A stretch of DNA of 64,000 nucleotides from Bog-473 sp963726005 (GTDB lineage: Bacteria > Actinomycetota > Acidimicrobiia > Acidimicrobiales > RAAP-2). The position numbers were made by a program, and so were the translations under genes. The first letter of the stretch is position 1. Every line of letters begins with the position of its first letter. Below the pieces are notes generated by a model. That model was not told the DNA's origin and made no database searches. It saw only the letters and a program-made list of their open reading frames with translations. Shown here piece by piece: positions 1 through 7,113 of this stretch. Location of the stretch: assembly GCA_963726005.1 (NCBI GenBank), contig CAVSAT010000002.1, positions 806,001-870,000 on the forward strand, read 5' to 3'.

Positions 1-473
1 GACAGCAGCCAGGTGCCGTCCGGCTGCGCGGTCGCCGTGGTGGCGGGCTCGGTCCCACCCGGCAGGATGACCTCGCCGACCAGCTCGGCCATCGCCGCCG
101 TGAGGATCGTCTCTCCACTCGCCACGCCGGGCAGCCACGCCTTGCGCTGCGCGTCGGTGCCGAAGCGCGCGATGGGCTCGGCGCCATAGACCATGGTCTC
201 GACGACGGGCACGTAGGCCGCCGTGCGGCCGGCCGCCTCAATCACGAGGCACGCCGCCACGAAGTCGAGCCCCGCGCCCCCGACGTCCTCACTCAGGTGG
301 ATGCCGAGGAGGCCGGCGCTGGCGAGCTCCCGCCACAGCTCGCGGTCGAACGGCCCCTCGTCGCCCGCCTCCGCCTCGACCTGCTTCAGCCGGTCGTGCG
401 TCGCCCGCTCGCCGAAGATCTGCCCGGCCAGCTGGCGGACGGCTTCTTGCTCTTCGCTGTAACTGAAGTCCAT
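1..473 (-). CDS. Acyl-CoA dehydrogenase, N-terminal part (cut by left edge)
   Basis: Translating leftward from the ATG at 473 gives MDFSYSEEQEAVRQLAG, the usual N-terminal helix of acyl-CoA dehydrogenases. A typical N-domain follows (ELASAGLLGIHLSEDVGGAG). The frame stays open to the window edge, so the FAD-binding middle and C-terminal domains are not visible. It starts 22 bases after the stop of a complete acyl-CoA dehydrogenase on the same strand, so the two are probably co-transcribed. Adjacent FadE pairs of this kind form alpha-beta heterotetramers in actinobacterial steroid and fatty-acid side-chain beta-oxidation (established for FadE26/27 and FadE28/29 types). That this pair does so is inference, supported by the KstR-like site upstream. 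The substrate cannot be told from this fragment. Confidence 0.85.
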   Translation of the reverse strand, partial: MDFSYSEEQEAVRQLAGQIFGERATHDRLKQVEAEAGDEGPFDRELWRELASAGLLGIHLSEDVGGAGLDFVAACLVIEAAGRTAAYVPVVETMVYGAEPIARFGTDAQRKAWLPGVASGETILTAAMAELVGEVILPGGTEPATTATAQPDGTWLL

Positions 474-495
474 TGGATCTCCTGGTTGGTCGTGC

Positions 496-1671
496 TCAGC
501 GCAGCGACCGCGGCATGCCGAGGCCGAAGATCGCGATGAGGTCCCGCTGGATCTCGTTGGTGCCGCCACCGAAGGTGAGGATGATCATGGAGCGGGCGTA
601 CATTTCCAGGCGGCCGGCGACGACCGCGCCCGGTGAACCGCGCGTCAGGTAGCCGGCCTGCCCCAGGATCTCGAGGAGAGAACGGAAGGCCCGCAGGTAG
701 AACTCGGTGCCGAAGACCTTGATCGACGAGGCGTCGGCCACGTCGAGCTGCCCCTGCGTGCCCTGCCACGCCACCTTCCAGTTGATGAGGCGGAGGAACT
801 CGAGCTCGGCGTGCACGCGCGCCAGGTGCTCCTGCACCCACTCCTGGTCGACGACGCGCCGTCCGTCGGGCAGCTTCGTGGCCTGGGCCCACGCCCGGAC
901 GTCGGTCAGCACCCGCTCGATGATCCCCGGCGAGCACAAGGTGACCCGTTCGTGGTTGAGCTGGTTCGTAATGAGGTTCCAGCCCTGGTTCTCGCCGCCG
1001 ACGAGGCTGGTGGCCGGGACGCGCACGTCTTCGTAGAACGTGTAGTTGATGTTGTGGTCCCCGAGGAGCTTCATGGGGACGACCCGGATGCCGGGCGTGT
1101 CCATCGGCACGACGAACATCGAGATGCCCTTGTGCTTGGCGACGTTGGGGTCGGTCCGGGTCGCCAGCCAGATGTAGTCGGCGTCGCCGGCCAGGCTGGT
1201 GAAGATCTTGGCGCCGTTGATCACGTACTCGTCGCCGTCGCGGACGGCCCGGGTGGTCAGGGAGGCGAGGTCCGTGCCCGAGTTCGGCTCGGTGTAGCCG
1301 ATGCAGAAGTGGATCTCGCCCGCCAGGATCTTGGGAAGGAAGAACTGCTTCTGCTCCTGGGTGCCGAAGTTCATGATGGTCGGTCCGACGGTGTTGATGG
1401 TGAGCATCGGCACGGGCGCGCCGCTGCGCATGGACTCGTCGAAGAAGATGAACTGCTCGATGGCCGAACGGCCCTGGCCTCCCCACTCCTCGGGCCAGCC
1501 GATGCCGAGCCAGCCGTCGCTCCCCATCTGCTTGACCACCCGGCGCACCGCGGGGCCGACCCCGCCGGCCTTCGAGAGCTCGAGCTCGACCTCGGGCGTC
1601 AACAGGCTCTCGTAGTACGAGCGCAGCTCGCTCTTCAGCGCCTGCTGCTCCTCCGTGTAGGCAATGTCCAT
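496..1671 (-). CDS. Acyl-CoA dehydrogenase (FadE family)
   Basis: A full-length 391-residue flavoprotein that would oxidise an acyl-CoA thioester to the trans-2-enoyl-CoA, passing electrons to ETF. The N-terminal domain is residues 1-120. The FAD/substrate loop GYTEPNSGTD lies at about 125-134, and the C-terminal signature GGGTNEIQR at about 368-376. At the place where many family members carry the catalytic Glu (YEGT), this protein reads FGGG. The base must therefore be elsewhere, or be supplied by the partner encoded just downstream (start at 473). It is the first gene of a leftward pair and diverges from a thiolase at 1892. The shared promoter region holds a palindrome fitting the KstR operator. 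The ATG at 1671 begins the conserved MDIAYTEEQ helix. Family is certain; substrate is unknown. Confidence 0.93.
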   Translation of the reverse strand: MDIAYTEEQQALKSELRSYYESLLTPEVELELSKAGGVGPAVRRVVKQMGSDGWLGIGWPEEWGGQGRSAIEQFIFFDESMRSGAPVPMLTINTVGPTIMNFGTQEQKQFFLPKILAGEIHFCIGYTEPNSGTDLASLTTRAVRDGDEYVINGAKIFTSLAGDADYIWLATRTDPNVAKHKGISMFVVPMDTPGIRVVPMKLLGDHNINYTFYEDVRVPATSLVGGENQGWNLITNQLNHERVTLCSPGIIERVLTDVRAWAQATKLPDGRRVVDQEWVQEHLARVHAELEFLRLINWKVAWQGTQGQLDVADASSIKVFGTEFYLRAFRSLLEILGQAGYLTRGSPGAVVAGRLEMYARSMIILTFGGGTNEIQRDLIAIFGLGMPRSLR

Positions 1672-1757
1672 CGTCGTCCCTCCCGGGTGGCGGCGCCGCA
1701 GCGGCCCACGTCAACGCCGCGTCGTCGCCGGCCCGAGCCGTGGGGGGCTCCGTGCGC

Positions 1758-1771
1758 TAGAACACGTTACA
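1758..1771. promoter_or_regulatory. KstR-type operator palindrome between divergent fadE and thiolase genes
   Basis: The sequence TAGAACACGTTACA fits the KstR consensus TNNAACNNGTTNNA at all eight defined bases. KstR is the TetR-family repressor of actinobacterial cholesterol and fatty-acid degradation genes. The site lies 86 bases upstream of the acyl-CoA dehydrogenase start (1671, minus) and 120 bases upstream of the thiolase start (1892, plus), a position from which one repressor could control both directions. No kstR gene is in the window. A single match could arise by chance, but its location between two beta-oxidation operons makes chance less likely. Confidence 0.6.
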
Positions 1772-1891
1772 GTCCGCCCCGGGGAGCGGCCACCTGGGCC
1801 CGCAGGGTGCCTCGGCTACCGGCAAGTAACCTGCAATCCGCCTCTGGGGCGGGACCCCCGGGGCGCACGATCGAACCGAGGAGCCGCCACC

Positions 1892-3097
1892 ATGCCTGAA
1901 GCCGTCATCGTCGCCACCGGTCGCACGCCGATCGGGCGGGCCAACAAGGGCTCGCTCGTCGAGTGCCGGCCCGACGACCTGAGCGCTCTCGTGCTGCGCG
2001 CCGTGCTCGACAAGGTCCCTCAGCTCGACCCGACCGAGGTGGAGGACGTCCTCCTCGGCTGTGGCCAACCCGCCGGCGAGGCCGGGTACAACGTGGCCCG
2101 GGTCGCGGCCATCTTGGCCGGGCTGGAGAACGTCCCGGGCGTAACGGTCAACCGCTACTGCTCCTCTTCGCTCCAGACGATCCGCATGGCCGCGCATGCG
2201 GTCCGGGCCGGCGAGGGGGACGTCTTCATCGCCGCCGGCGTCGAGACGGTGAGCCGTTACATGCACGGCGCGTCGGACACGGGACCGCACAACCCCGAAT
2301 TCGCCGAGGCCGAGGAGCGGACCAAGGTCCGCGCCCCTGCCGTCACCGAGCCCTGGACCCCGCTGGCCGGCGTGCCCGACGTCTACATCGCGATGGGGCA
2401 GACCGCGGAGAACGTGGCGGAGCTCGAGAAGGTCGGGCGCCAAGAGCAAGACGAGTTCGCGTTGCTCTCGCAGACCCGCGCCGTCCAGTCACAGGAGAAC
2501 GGCTTCTTCGAGCGCGAGATCATCCCGGTCACGCTGTCCGACGGCAGCGTCGTGACCAAGGACGACGGGCCCCGGCCTAACACCACGCTCGAGGGCCTGG
2601 CCAACCTCAAGCCCGTCTTCCGCGAGGGTGGCACGGTGACGGCGGGCAATGCCTGCCCGCTCAACGACGGCGCGGCCGCCGTCATCGTGATGAGCGACAC
2701 CAAGGCCAAGGCGCTCGGCATCACCCCGTTGGCCCGCATCGTGGCGAGCGGCGTGACCGGGCTGAACCCCGAGATCATGGGCCTCGGCCCGGTGGATGCC
2801 TGCCGCCAGGTGCTGGCGCGGGCGAAGATGACGATCGACGACATCGACCTGGTGGAGATCAACGAGGCCTTCGCCGCCCAGGCCGTCCCCTCGGCCAAGC
2901 ACCTCGGGATCGGCTGGGACAAGCTGAACGTCCACGGCGGTGCCATCGCCCTCGGTCACCCGTTCGGCCAGACCGGCGCCCGCATCATGACGACGCTGCT
3001 GAACGGATTGGAGGACGGGGACAAGACGTTCGGCCTCGAGTCGATGTGCGTCGGCGGCGGCCAGGGCATGGCCATGATCGTCGAGCGCCTGAGCTAA
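1892..3097 (+). CDS. Acetyl-CoA acetyltransferase / 3-ketoacyl-CoA thiolase
   Basis: A 401-residue thiolase that cleaves 3-ketoacyl-CoA with CoA (or condenses acetyl-CoA in reverse), the last step of beta-oxidation. The catalytic residues are visible: nucleophile Cys90 in NRYCSSSLQT, His356 in GGAIALGHPFGQTGAR, and Cys386 in CVGGGQG. The NEAFAAQ motif lies between. Length is normal for the family. The ATG at 1892 is chosen because it starts the conserved MPEAVIVATGRTPIG strand and has a GAGGAG-like ribosome site 9 bases upstream; the reading frame open further upstream has no such support. It is divergent from two acyl-CoA dehydrogenases and shares the KstR-like site with them, so all three are probably induced together during lipid or steroid breakdown. 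The 3' end lies in a 17-bp tandem duplication. Confidence 0.95.
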   Translation: MPEAVIVATGRTPIGRANKGSLVECRPDDLSALVLRAVLDKVPQLDPTEVEDVLLGCGQPAGEAGYNVARVAAILAGLENVPGVTVNRYCSSSLQTIRMAAHAVRAGEGDVFIAAGVETVSRYMHGASDTGPHNPEFAEAEERTKVRAPAVTEPWTPLAGVPDVYIAMGQTAENVAELEKVGRQEQDEFALLSQTRAVQSQENGFFEREIIPVTLSDGSVVTKDDGPRPNTTLEGLANLKPVFREGGTVTAGNACPLNDGAAAVIVMSDTKAKALGITPLARIVASGVTGLNPEIMGLGPVDACRQVLARAKMTIDDIDLVEINEAFAAQAVPSAKHLGIGWDKLNVHGGAIALGHPFGQTGARIMTTLLNGLEDGDKTFGLESMCVGGGQGMAMIVERLS

Positions 3098-3116
3098 CCG
3101 AGCGCCTGAGCTAACC
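3083..3116. repeat. 17-bp tandem duplication covering the stop codons of two convergent genes
   Basis: The unit GAGCGCCTGAGCTAACC occurs twice in direct tandem (3083-3099 and 3100-3116), followed by a partial third copy (GAGCG). The first copy holds the thiolase stop (TAA 3095-3097). The second holds the stop of the leftward SIS gene (TAG read from 3113). Each gene keeps an intact end, so the duplication simply adds spacing between convergent stops. Confidence 0.9.
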
Positions 3117-4208
3117 GAGCGGCGCGCGTCCCCCGGTGTCGTGCGCCTCCTCGACGGCCGGCGCCGGTCCGGGGTCGACGCCTTCGTGCCCCGCCAGGTG
3201 CAAGGAGACGAGCTCGCCCAGCAGCGCGAGGTCGAAGAAGCGGCTCAGGTCGTCGTCCCCCTCGGCGCGTATGTCGAGCACGTCCGCCATGACCTCCTCG
3301 GTGGCGGCGCGCACGGCCCCGAAGAGGTCGCCCGCCCACGCTCCCTCCCCCGCGTGCCGAAGCAGCACGAGTGACATGGTCTGGCGCGTGATGTCGCCGC
3401 CCTGCCCCCATCCGGCGAGCTCGTCGTAGGTCAGCTCGGGGAGCACGGCGGCGAAGGCCGGTGCCTTGGCGTTGAGGTTGACCCGGGCCTTCCACCAGCG
3501 AGCCGCCACAGCACTCACCCCTGACGAGCCGTACACGAGCGGGATCGTCCGCCCGATGCGCCGGGCCAGCTCCTGCGCCGCGCCGCCCGGGCCCAGGAGC
3601 GCGTCGCGCCGGCGCGCCAGCGCGGCGGCCGCGGCGTCGACCGACGGCCCGCAGTCGGGCACGAGGCCGATCCGGGACAGCGCGACGAGCAGCGGCACGG
3701 TGACGGCTCCGAGCGCGGCCCGGGCCTGCGGGGCTCCCGCGGCACCGTGCCCGCCCCGGTGCCCGGGTGGGCCGGCGGCGGGACACCACGCACGCGCGGC
3801 GCCGCGGGCGAGACGCGCCAGCGCACCATCGGCGTCACCCCCCACGGCCACGACCGGCGCCCCGCGGGCGGAGGCGGCCGCGGCGGCGGCCAGCGTCTCG
3901 TCGGTGCCGCCCGAGCTCGACACGGCGAAGACCAACGTGTGCTCGTCCACGAACGCCGGGACCTCGGGTCCGTGGCCGAGCCAGAACGGCACCGCCAGGT
4001 GCCCCGCCGTGAGCGCGGCGGCGGCCTCGCACGCCGTCCCGCCCGTGCCGAGTCCGAACGCGGCGACCGTGCGGACCGCGGCCGCGTCGGGCGGCCCGAG
4101 CTCGTCGAAGGCGTCGCGTGCGGTGTCGAGCGCACTCGATAGCTGCTCGGGCAGTGCGGCAGCAGCCTCCCAGAGCCCGAGCGTGTCGAGGTACGGCGGG
4201 TCGCTCAC
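3111..4208 (-). CDS. SIS-domain phosphoglucose/phosphomannose isomerase-like protein
   Basis: A 365-residue double-SIS protein of the bifunctional glucose-6-phosphate/mannose-6-phosphate isomerase family, which links glycolytic hexose phosphate to mannose-6-phosphate. The first SIS fold shows FGLGTGGTACEAA near residue 50 and FAVSSSGGTDETLA near 90. The second shows VYGSSGVSAVAARWW near 215 and a C-terminal catalytic-type segment with NLNAKAPAF. The GTG at 4208 is chosen because it overlaps the stop of the Trm112 gene by four bases (GTGA), the same coupling seen between that gene and phosphomannomutase. The frame upstream of it is low-complexity shadow sequence. Order manB-Trm112-SIS resembles the Rv3257c-Rv3256c neighbourhood of mycobacteria. 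Whether it isomerises both sugars is inferred from family. Confidence 0.85.
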   Translation of the reverse strand: MSDPPYLDTLGLWEAAAALPEQLSSALDTARDAFDELGPPDAAAVRTVAAFGLGTGGTACEAAAALTAGHLAVPFWLGHGPEVPAFVDEHTLVFAVSSSGGTDETLAAAAAASARGAPVVAVGGDADGALARLARGAARAWCPAAGPPGHRGGHGAAGAPQARAALGAVTVPLLVALSRIGLVPDCGPSVDAAAAALARRRDALLGPGGAAQELARRIGRTIPLVYGSSGVSAVAARWWKARVNLNAKAPAFAAVLPELTYDELAGWGQGGDITRQTMSLVLLRHAGEGAWAGDLFGAVRAATEEVMADVLDIRAEGDDDLSRFFDLALLGELVSLHLAGHEGVDPGPAPAVEEAHDTGGRAPLG

Positions 4209-4447
4209 AAAGGGGTCGGCCCGGTGGCCCGCACCTCGTCCTTGTCGGCCTTGGCCATCAGCCGCTCGTGCTCGGGCTCGCCGACGTCGACCGCCTCGTC
4301 CACGAGCAGCACGGGCACGCCGTCGACCACGGCGTAGCTCTTCTTCAGCCGCGGGTTGTAGAGGACCTCCTCGTCCGCGAACCACAGCAGCGGGCCCTTG
4401 TCGACCGGGCAGGCCAGGACGTCGAGCAGGAGTGGATCGAGGCTCAT
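4205..4447 (-). CDS. Trm112-like / UPF0434 small protein
   Basis: An 80-residue protein of the Trm112p-like (UPF0434, YcaR) family. It shows LLDVLACPVDKGPLLW near the N-terminus, then YNPRLKKSYAVVDGVPVLLVDEA, the family's hallmark IPVLLxDEA region. Only one cysteine of the zinc-ribbon pattern is present, as in many bacterial members. Trm112 proteins stabilise partner methyltransferases in eukaryotes and archaea; the bacterial role is poorly defined. It sits between phosphomannomutase (ATGA overlap at 4444-4447) and the SIS isomerase (GTGA overlap at 4205-4208), so translation of all three is coupled. The C-terminus (EHERLMAKADKDEV) is a variable tail. Confidence 0.85.
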   Translation of the reverse strand: MSLDPLLLDVLACPVDKGPLLWFADEEVLYNPRLKKSYAVVDGVPVLLVDEAVDVGEPEHERLMAKADKDEVRATGPTPL

Positions 4448-5823
4448 GTCAGCTCCTCAGTTCGGGCCGGCACCGCGCGGCCGGCGTTGGCGGCAATGAG
4501 CTCTCGCACCTCGGCGACGTGGGCCGCACAGAGCTCGGGCGTCTTCGCCTCGACGTTGAGGCGGAGCAGGGGCTCGGTGTTGGAGGGCCGCACGTTGTAC
4601 CACCAGTCGGCGTGCTCGACGGTCAGCCCGTCCAATCGGTCGATCGACGCCCCGGCGGCGCGTTCGTGCTCGGCGATGGCCTCGACGGTCGCCGCGGGGT
4701 TCGCGACCACCGTGTTGATCTCACCCGAGTCCGCGTAGCGCTGGTACGGCTCGAGCATCACCGAGAGCGGTTGGCCGCTCTGGCTCATGAGCTCCAGCAC
4801 GAGGAGCGCCGTGATGATGCCCGAGTCCGCCCGGAAGTTGTCGCGGTAGTAGTAGTGACCCGAGTGCTCGCCGCCGAACACGGCGCCCGTCTCGGCCATC
4901 ACTTGCTTGATGATGGAGTGTCCGACCCGGGTGCGCACCGGCGTGCCGCCCATTTCGGTCACCACCTCGGGCACCACGTGGGAGCAGATGAGGTTGTAGA
5001 GGATCGTCTCGCCCGGATGCTTGGTGAGCATGCTGGCTGCGACCAGCGCCGTGGTCAGCGAGCCCGACACGGGCTCGGCCTTCTCGTCGACGAGGAAGAC
5101 CCGGTCGGCGTCGCCGTCGAAGGCGAGTCCGACGTCGGCCTCCTGCTCGACCACCGCCCGCTTCAGCGCGACCAGGTTCTCGGGCTGAATCGGGTCGGCA
5201 GGATGGTTGGGGAAGGTGCCGTCGAGCTCCGGGAAGAGCACCTCCACCGAGAAGGGGAGCTTGTCGAAGACGATCGGCACGACCAGGCCGCCCATGCCGT
5301 TGGCGGTGTCGGCGACGACCCGGAGCGGGAGCAACGACCCGACGTCCACGAACGAGCGGACGTGGTCGGCCCAGGCGCCGAGCAGGTCCAGCTCACGGTG
5401 GCTGCCGCGCCGGGGTGGGGTGGGCTCACCGAGCAGCTTCTCGGCCTCGGCCTCGATCTCGACCAGGCCGGTGTCGCGCCCGATCGGCCGCGCCTGGGAG
5501 AGACAGAGCTTGAGCCCGTTGTACTGCGCCGGGTTGTGCGACGCCGTGAACATGGCGCCCGGCGCGTCGAGGTGTCCCGACGCGAAGTACAAGAAGTCGG
5601 TGGAGGCCATGCCCAGGTCCGTCACGTCGGCACCCTCGGCGCGCACGCCGTCGGAGAACGCCGCCGAGAGCTCCACGCCCGACTCGCGCATGTCCCGGGC
5701 GACGAGGATCTCGGGTGCTCCGGCGAAGCGCGCCATGGCGCGGCCGATGGCCAGGCACATGTCCGCATCGAGCTGGTCGGGCACGATGCCGCGCACGTCG
5801 TAGGCCTTGAAGACCTGGTCCAT
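4444..5823 (-). CDS. manB: Phosphomannomutase / phosphoglucomutase
   Basis: A 459-residue alpha-D-phosphohexomutase interconverting mannose-6-phosphate and mannose-1-phosphate (and probably the glucose forms), feeding GDP-mannose. The phosphoserine loop TASHNPAQYNG has its Ser at about 95. The metal loop is DGDADR near 235, the sugar-binding loop GGEHSGHYYYRDN, and the phosphate-binding loop RPSNTEPLLRL is near the C-terminus. ATG 5823 (MDQVFKAYDVRG) is chosen because family members begin there; GTG at 5832 would add three residues. It leads the operon with the Trm112-like and SIS genes. The guanylyltransferase that would use its product lies at 26041-27117. Family assignment is secure; sugar preference is inferred. 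Confidence 0.93.
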   Translation of the reverse strand: MDQVFKAYDVRGIVPDQLDADMCLAIGRAMARFAGAPEILVARDMRESGVELSAAFSDGVRAEGADVTDLGMASTDFLYFASGHLDAPGAMFTASHNPAQYNGLKLCLSQARPIGRDTGLVEIEAEAEKLLGEPTPPRRGSHRELDLLGAWADHVRSFVDVGSLLPLRVVADTANGMGGLVVPIVFDKLPFSVEVLFPELDGTFPNHPADPIQPENLVALKRAVVEQEADVGLAFDGDADRVFLVDEKAEPVSGSLTTALVAASMLTKHPGETILYNLICSHVVPEVVTEMGGTPVRTRVGHSIIKQVMAETGAVFGGEHSGHYYYRDNFRADSGIITALLVLELMSQSGQPLSVMLEPYQRYADSGEINTVVANPAATVEAIAEHERAAGASIDRLDGLTVEHADWWYNVRPSNTEPLLRLNVEAKTPELCAAHVAEVRELIAANAGRAVPARTEELT

Positions 5824-5929
5824 CCGGTTCACGGGCCCAACCTTAGGGGCGCCCGCCGCGGGCATCCGAAACGGCGGATGGCGCGGTGCCCAGTGGATGC
5901 GGCCTGTGGATGCGTTCAGCGGGCGGCGC

Positions 5930-7011
5930 TCAGTGGATCACGCCGTTCCCGTTGGCGGCGATGGCGATGATGGCCACCAGGTTGAACGTGCTGTGGGCGA
6001 CGATGTTCATGCCGAGTCGACCGGTGCGGTACGAAACGGCAGCCAAGATCATGCCGAAGGCCGCCAGTCCCGCCAGTTGCACCCATTCGCCGTGGGCCAG
6101 GCCGAAGAGGAGCCCGTCGGCGATCACGGCCAGGACGACGCCGGTGGCGCGGGCGCCGCCGGCCGCCCGCAGCGGGGTCAACAGCCGGACGAGCGCCTTG
6201 AGGAGCAGGCCGCGGAAGAACAGCTCCTCCATGGCCGGGGCGAAGAGCACCGTCGCGATCGCGATGACGACGAAGCCACCGCCGTGCGCACCGCCCGTCA
6301 GGCGCTGCGAGGGCGCGTTGAAGTCGTGGATCTCGTGCTGGAACGGGGCGTACATGATCGCCACGAGGATCTGGCCGCCGATGCCGATCCCGATCCCGAC
6401 GAGGTCGATGACCCGGAAGCGCACACCGAGGTCGCGCACGAAGTTGCGCGTCCCCTGGGTCCGGCTGGCCAGCCAGGGCGCGCCGAAGAACCCGATCCAC
6501 AGGCCGAGCAGGGTGGACACCACGTACCACTCGGGTGGCACCGAGGCCGTCGCGATCGCCTGCATCTGCGCGGAGGTCTTGCCGGCGATGGCGCCGGCCA
6601 CCAGGCCGAAGGCGAGGGCGCCGAGCTGGCCGGCCAGGAACCCGGCGACGGCGTAGACGAGCCACATCCAGCCCTGGCGCTTGGTCTGGGGGGGACCCAG
6701 GGGGTATCGAGGAACGGGGCGTCTCCCCCGGCCGGCCCGTGCGGCGGTGCGGGCGGCGTGGCGACGACCGGCCAGGCGGCGCCGTACGGCGCGGGGGCCG
6801 GGCGCGCCATGGGGGCGTGGGTGTCGACCGTCGGCCAGACCGCCGGCCCGTGCCCCGACGGGCGTGGCGCGACCGGTGGCGGGGGGACCGTCGGCGGCGT
6901 GGCCTGTTGCACCCATTCGCGGGGGACGTACCCGGCGGGGACGGGCCCGGGAGGACGCGCCGGCGGGCCGATCGGGCCTCGAGGCGGCCCGCCGGGCTCC
7001 GAATCGGTCAT
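5930..7011 (-). CDS. CPBP-family intramembrane metalloprotease, frame broken at a C homopolymer
   Basis: The C-terminal 240 residues are a polytopic membrane protein with CPBP (Abi, CAAX-like) motifs: the paired glutamates in MEELFFRGLLL, then a histidine in FGLAHGEW, and a late HSTFN. The ATG at 7011 begins a Pro-rich cytoplasmic head (MTDSEPGGPPRGPIGPP). That head runs in another frame and meets the membrane part at a run of seven C on the coding strand (6689-6695). One more C would give a single 361-residue protein reading WVPPQTKRQGWMW across the join. So this is either a sequencing or assembly error, a true frameshift, or slippage-based switching. Without the head, the nearest in-frame start would give an unlikely Arg-rich leader. 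Protease substrate unknown. It diverges from ftsH. Confidence 0.75.
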
Positions 7012-7113
7012 CGGTAGAACGTTACCGGCGCCCAATGGGCCCGCGACCTGCAGGGAGACCCGCGCTGCGCATCCAGCCAGGGCGGTCACCGTTCTTCGAG
7101 GGCGGCGCCTAGC

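Noticed and set aside
386..1714. Long minus-strand open frame of 442 codons over the fadE gene
   Set aside because: It is Arg/Gly/His-rich, lacks motifs, and overlaps the clear acyl-CoA dehydrogenase in another frame; a GC-rich shadow.
3466..5970. 834-codon plus-strand open frame
   Set aside because: It lies antisense to the SIS, Trm112 and phosphomannomutase genes; its composition is that of antisense shadows in high-GC DNA.
7012..7027. TAGAACGTTAC upstream of ftsH, resembling the KstR site
   Set aside because: AAC and GTT are directly adjacent, without the two-base spacer that the consensus requires, and neither flanking gene is lipid-catabolic.
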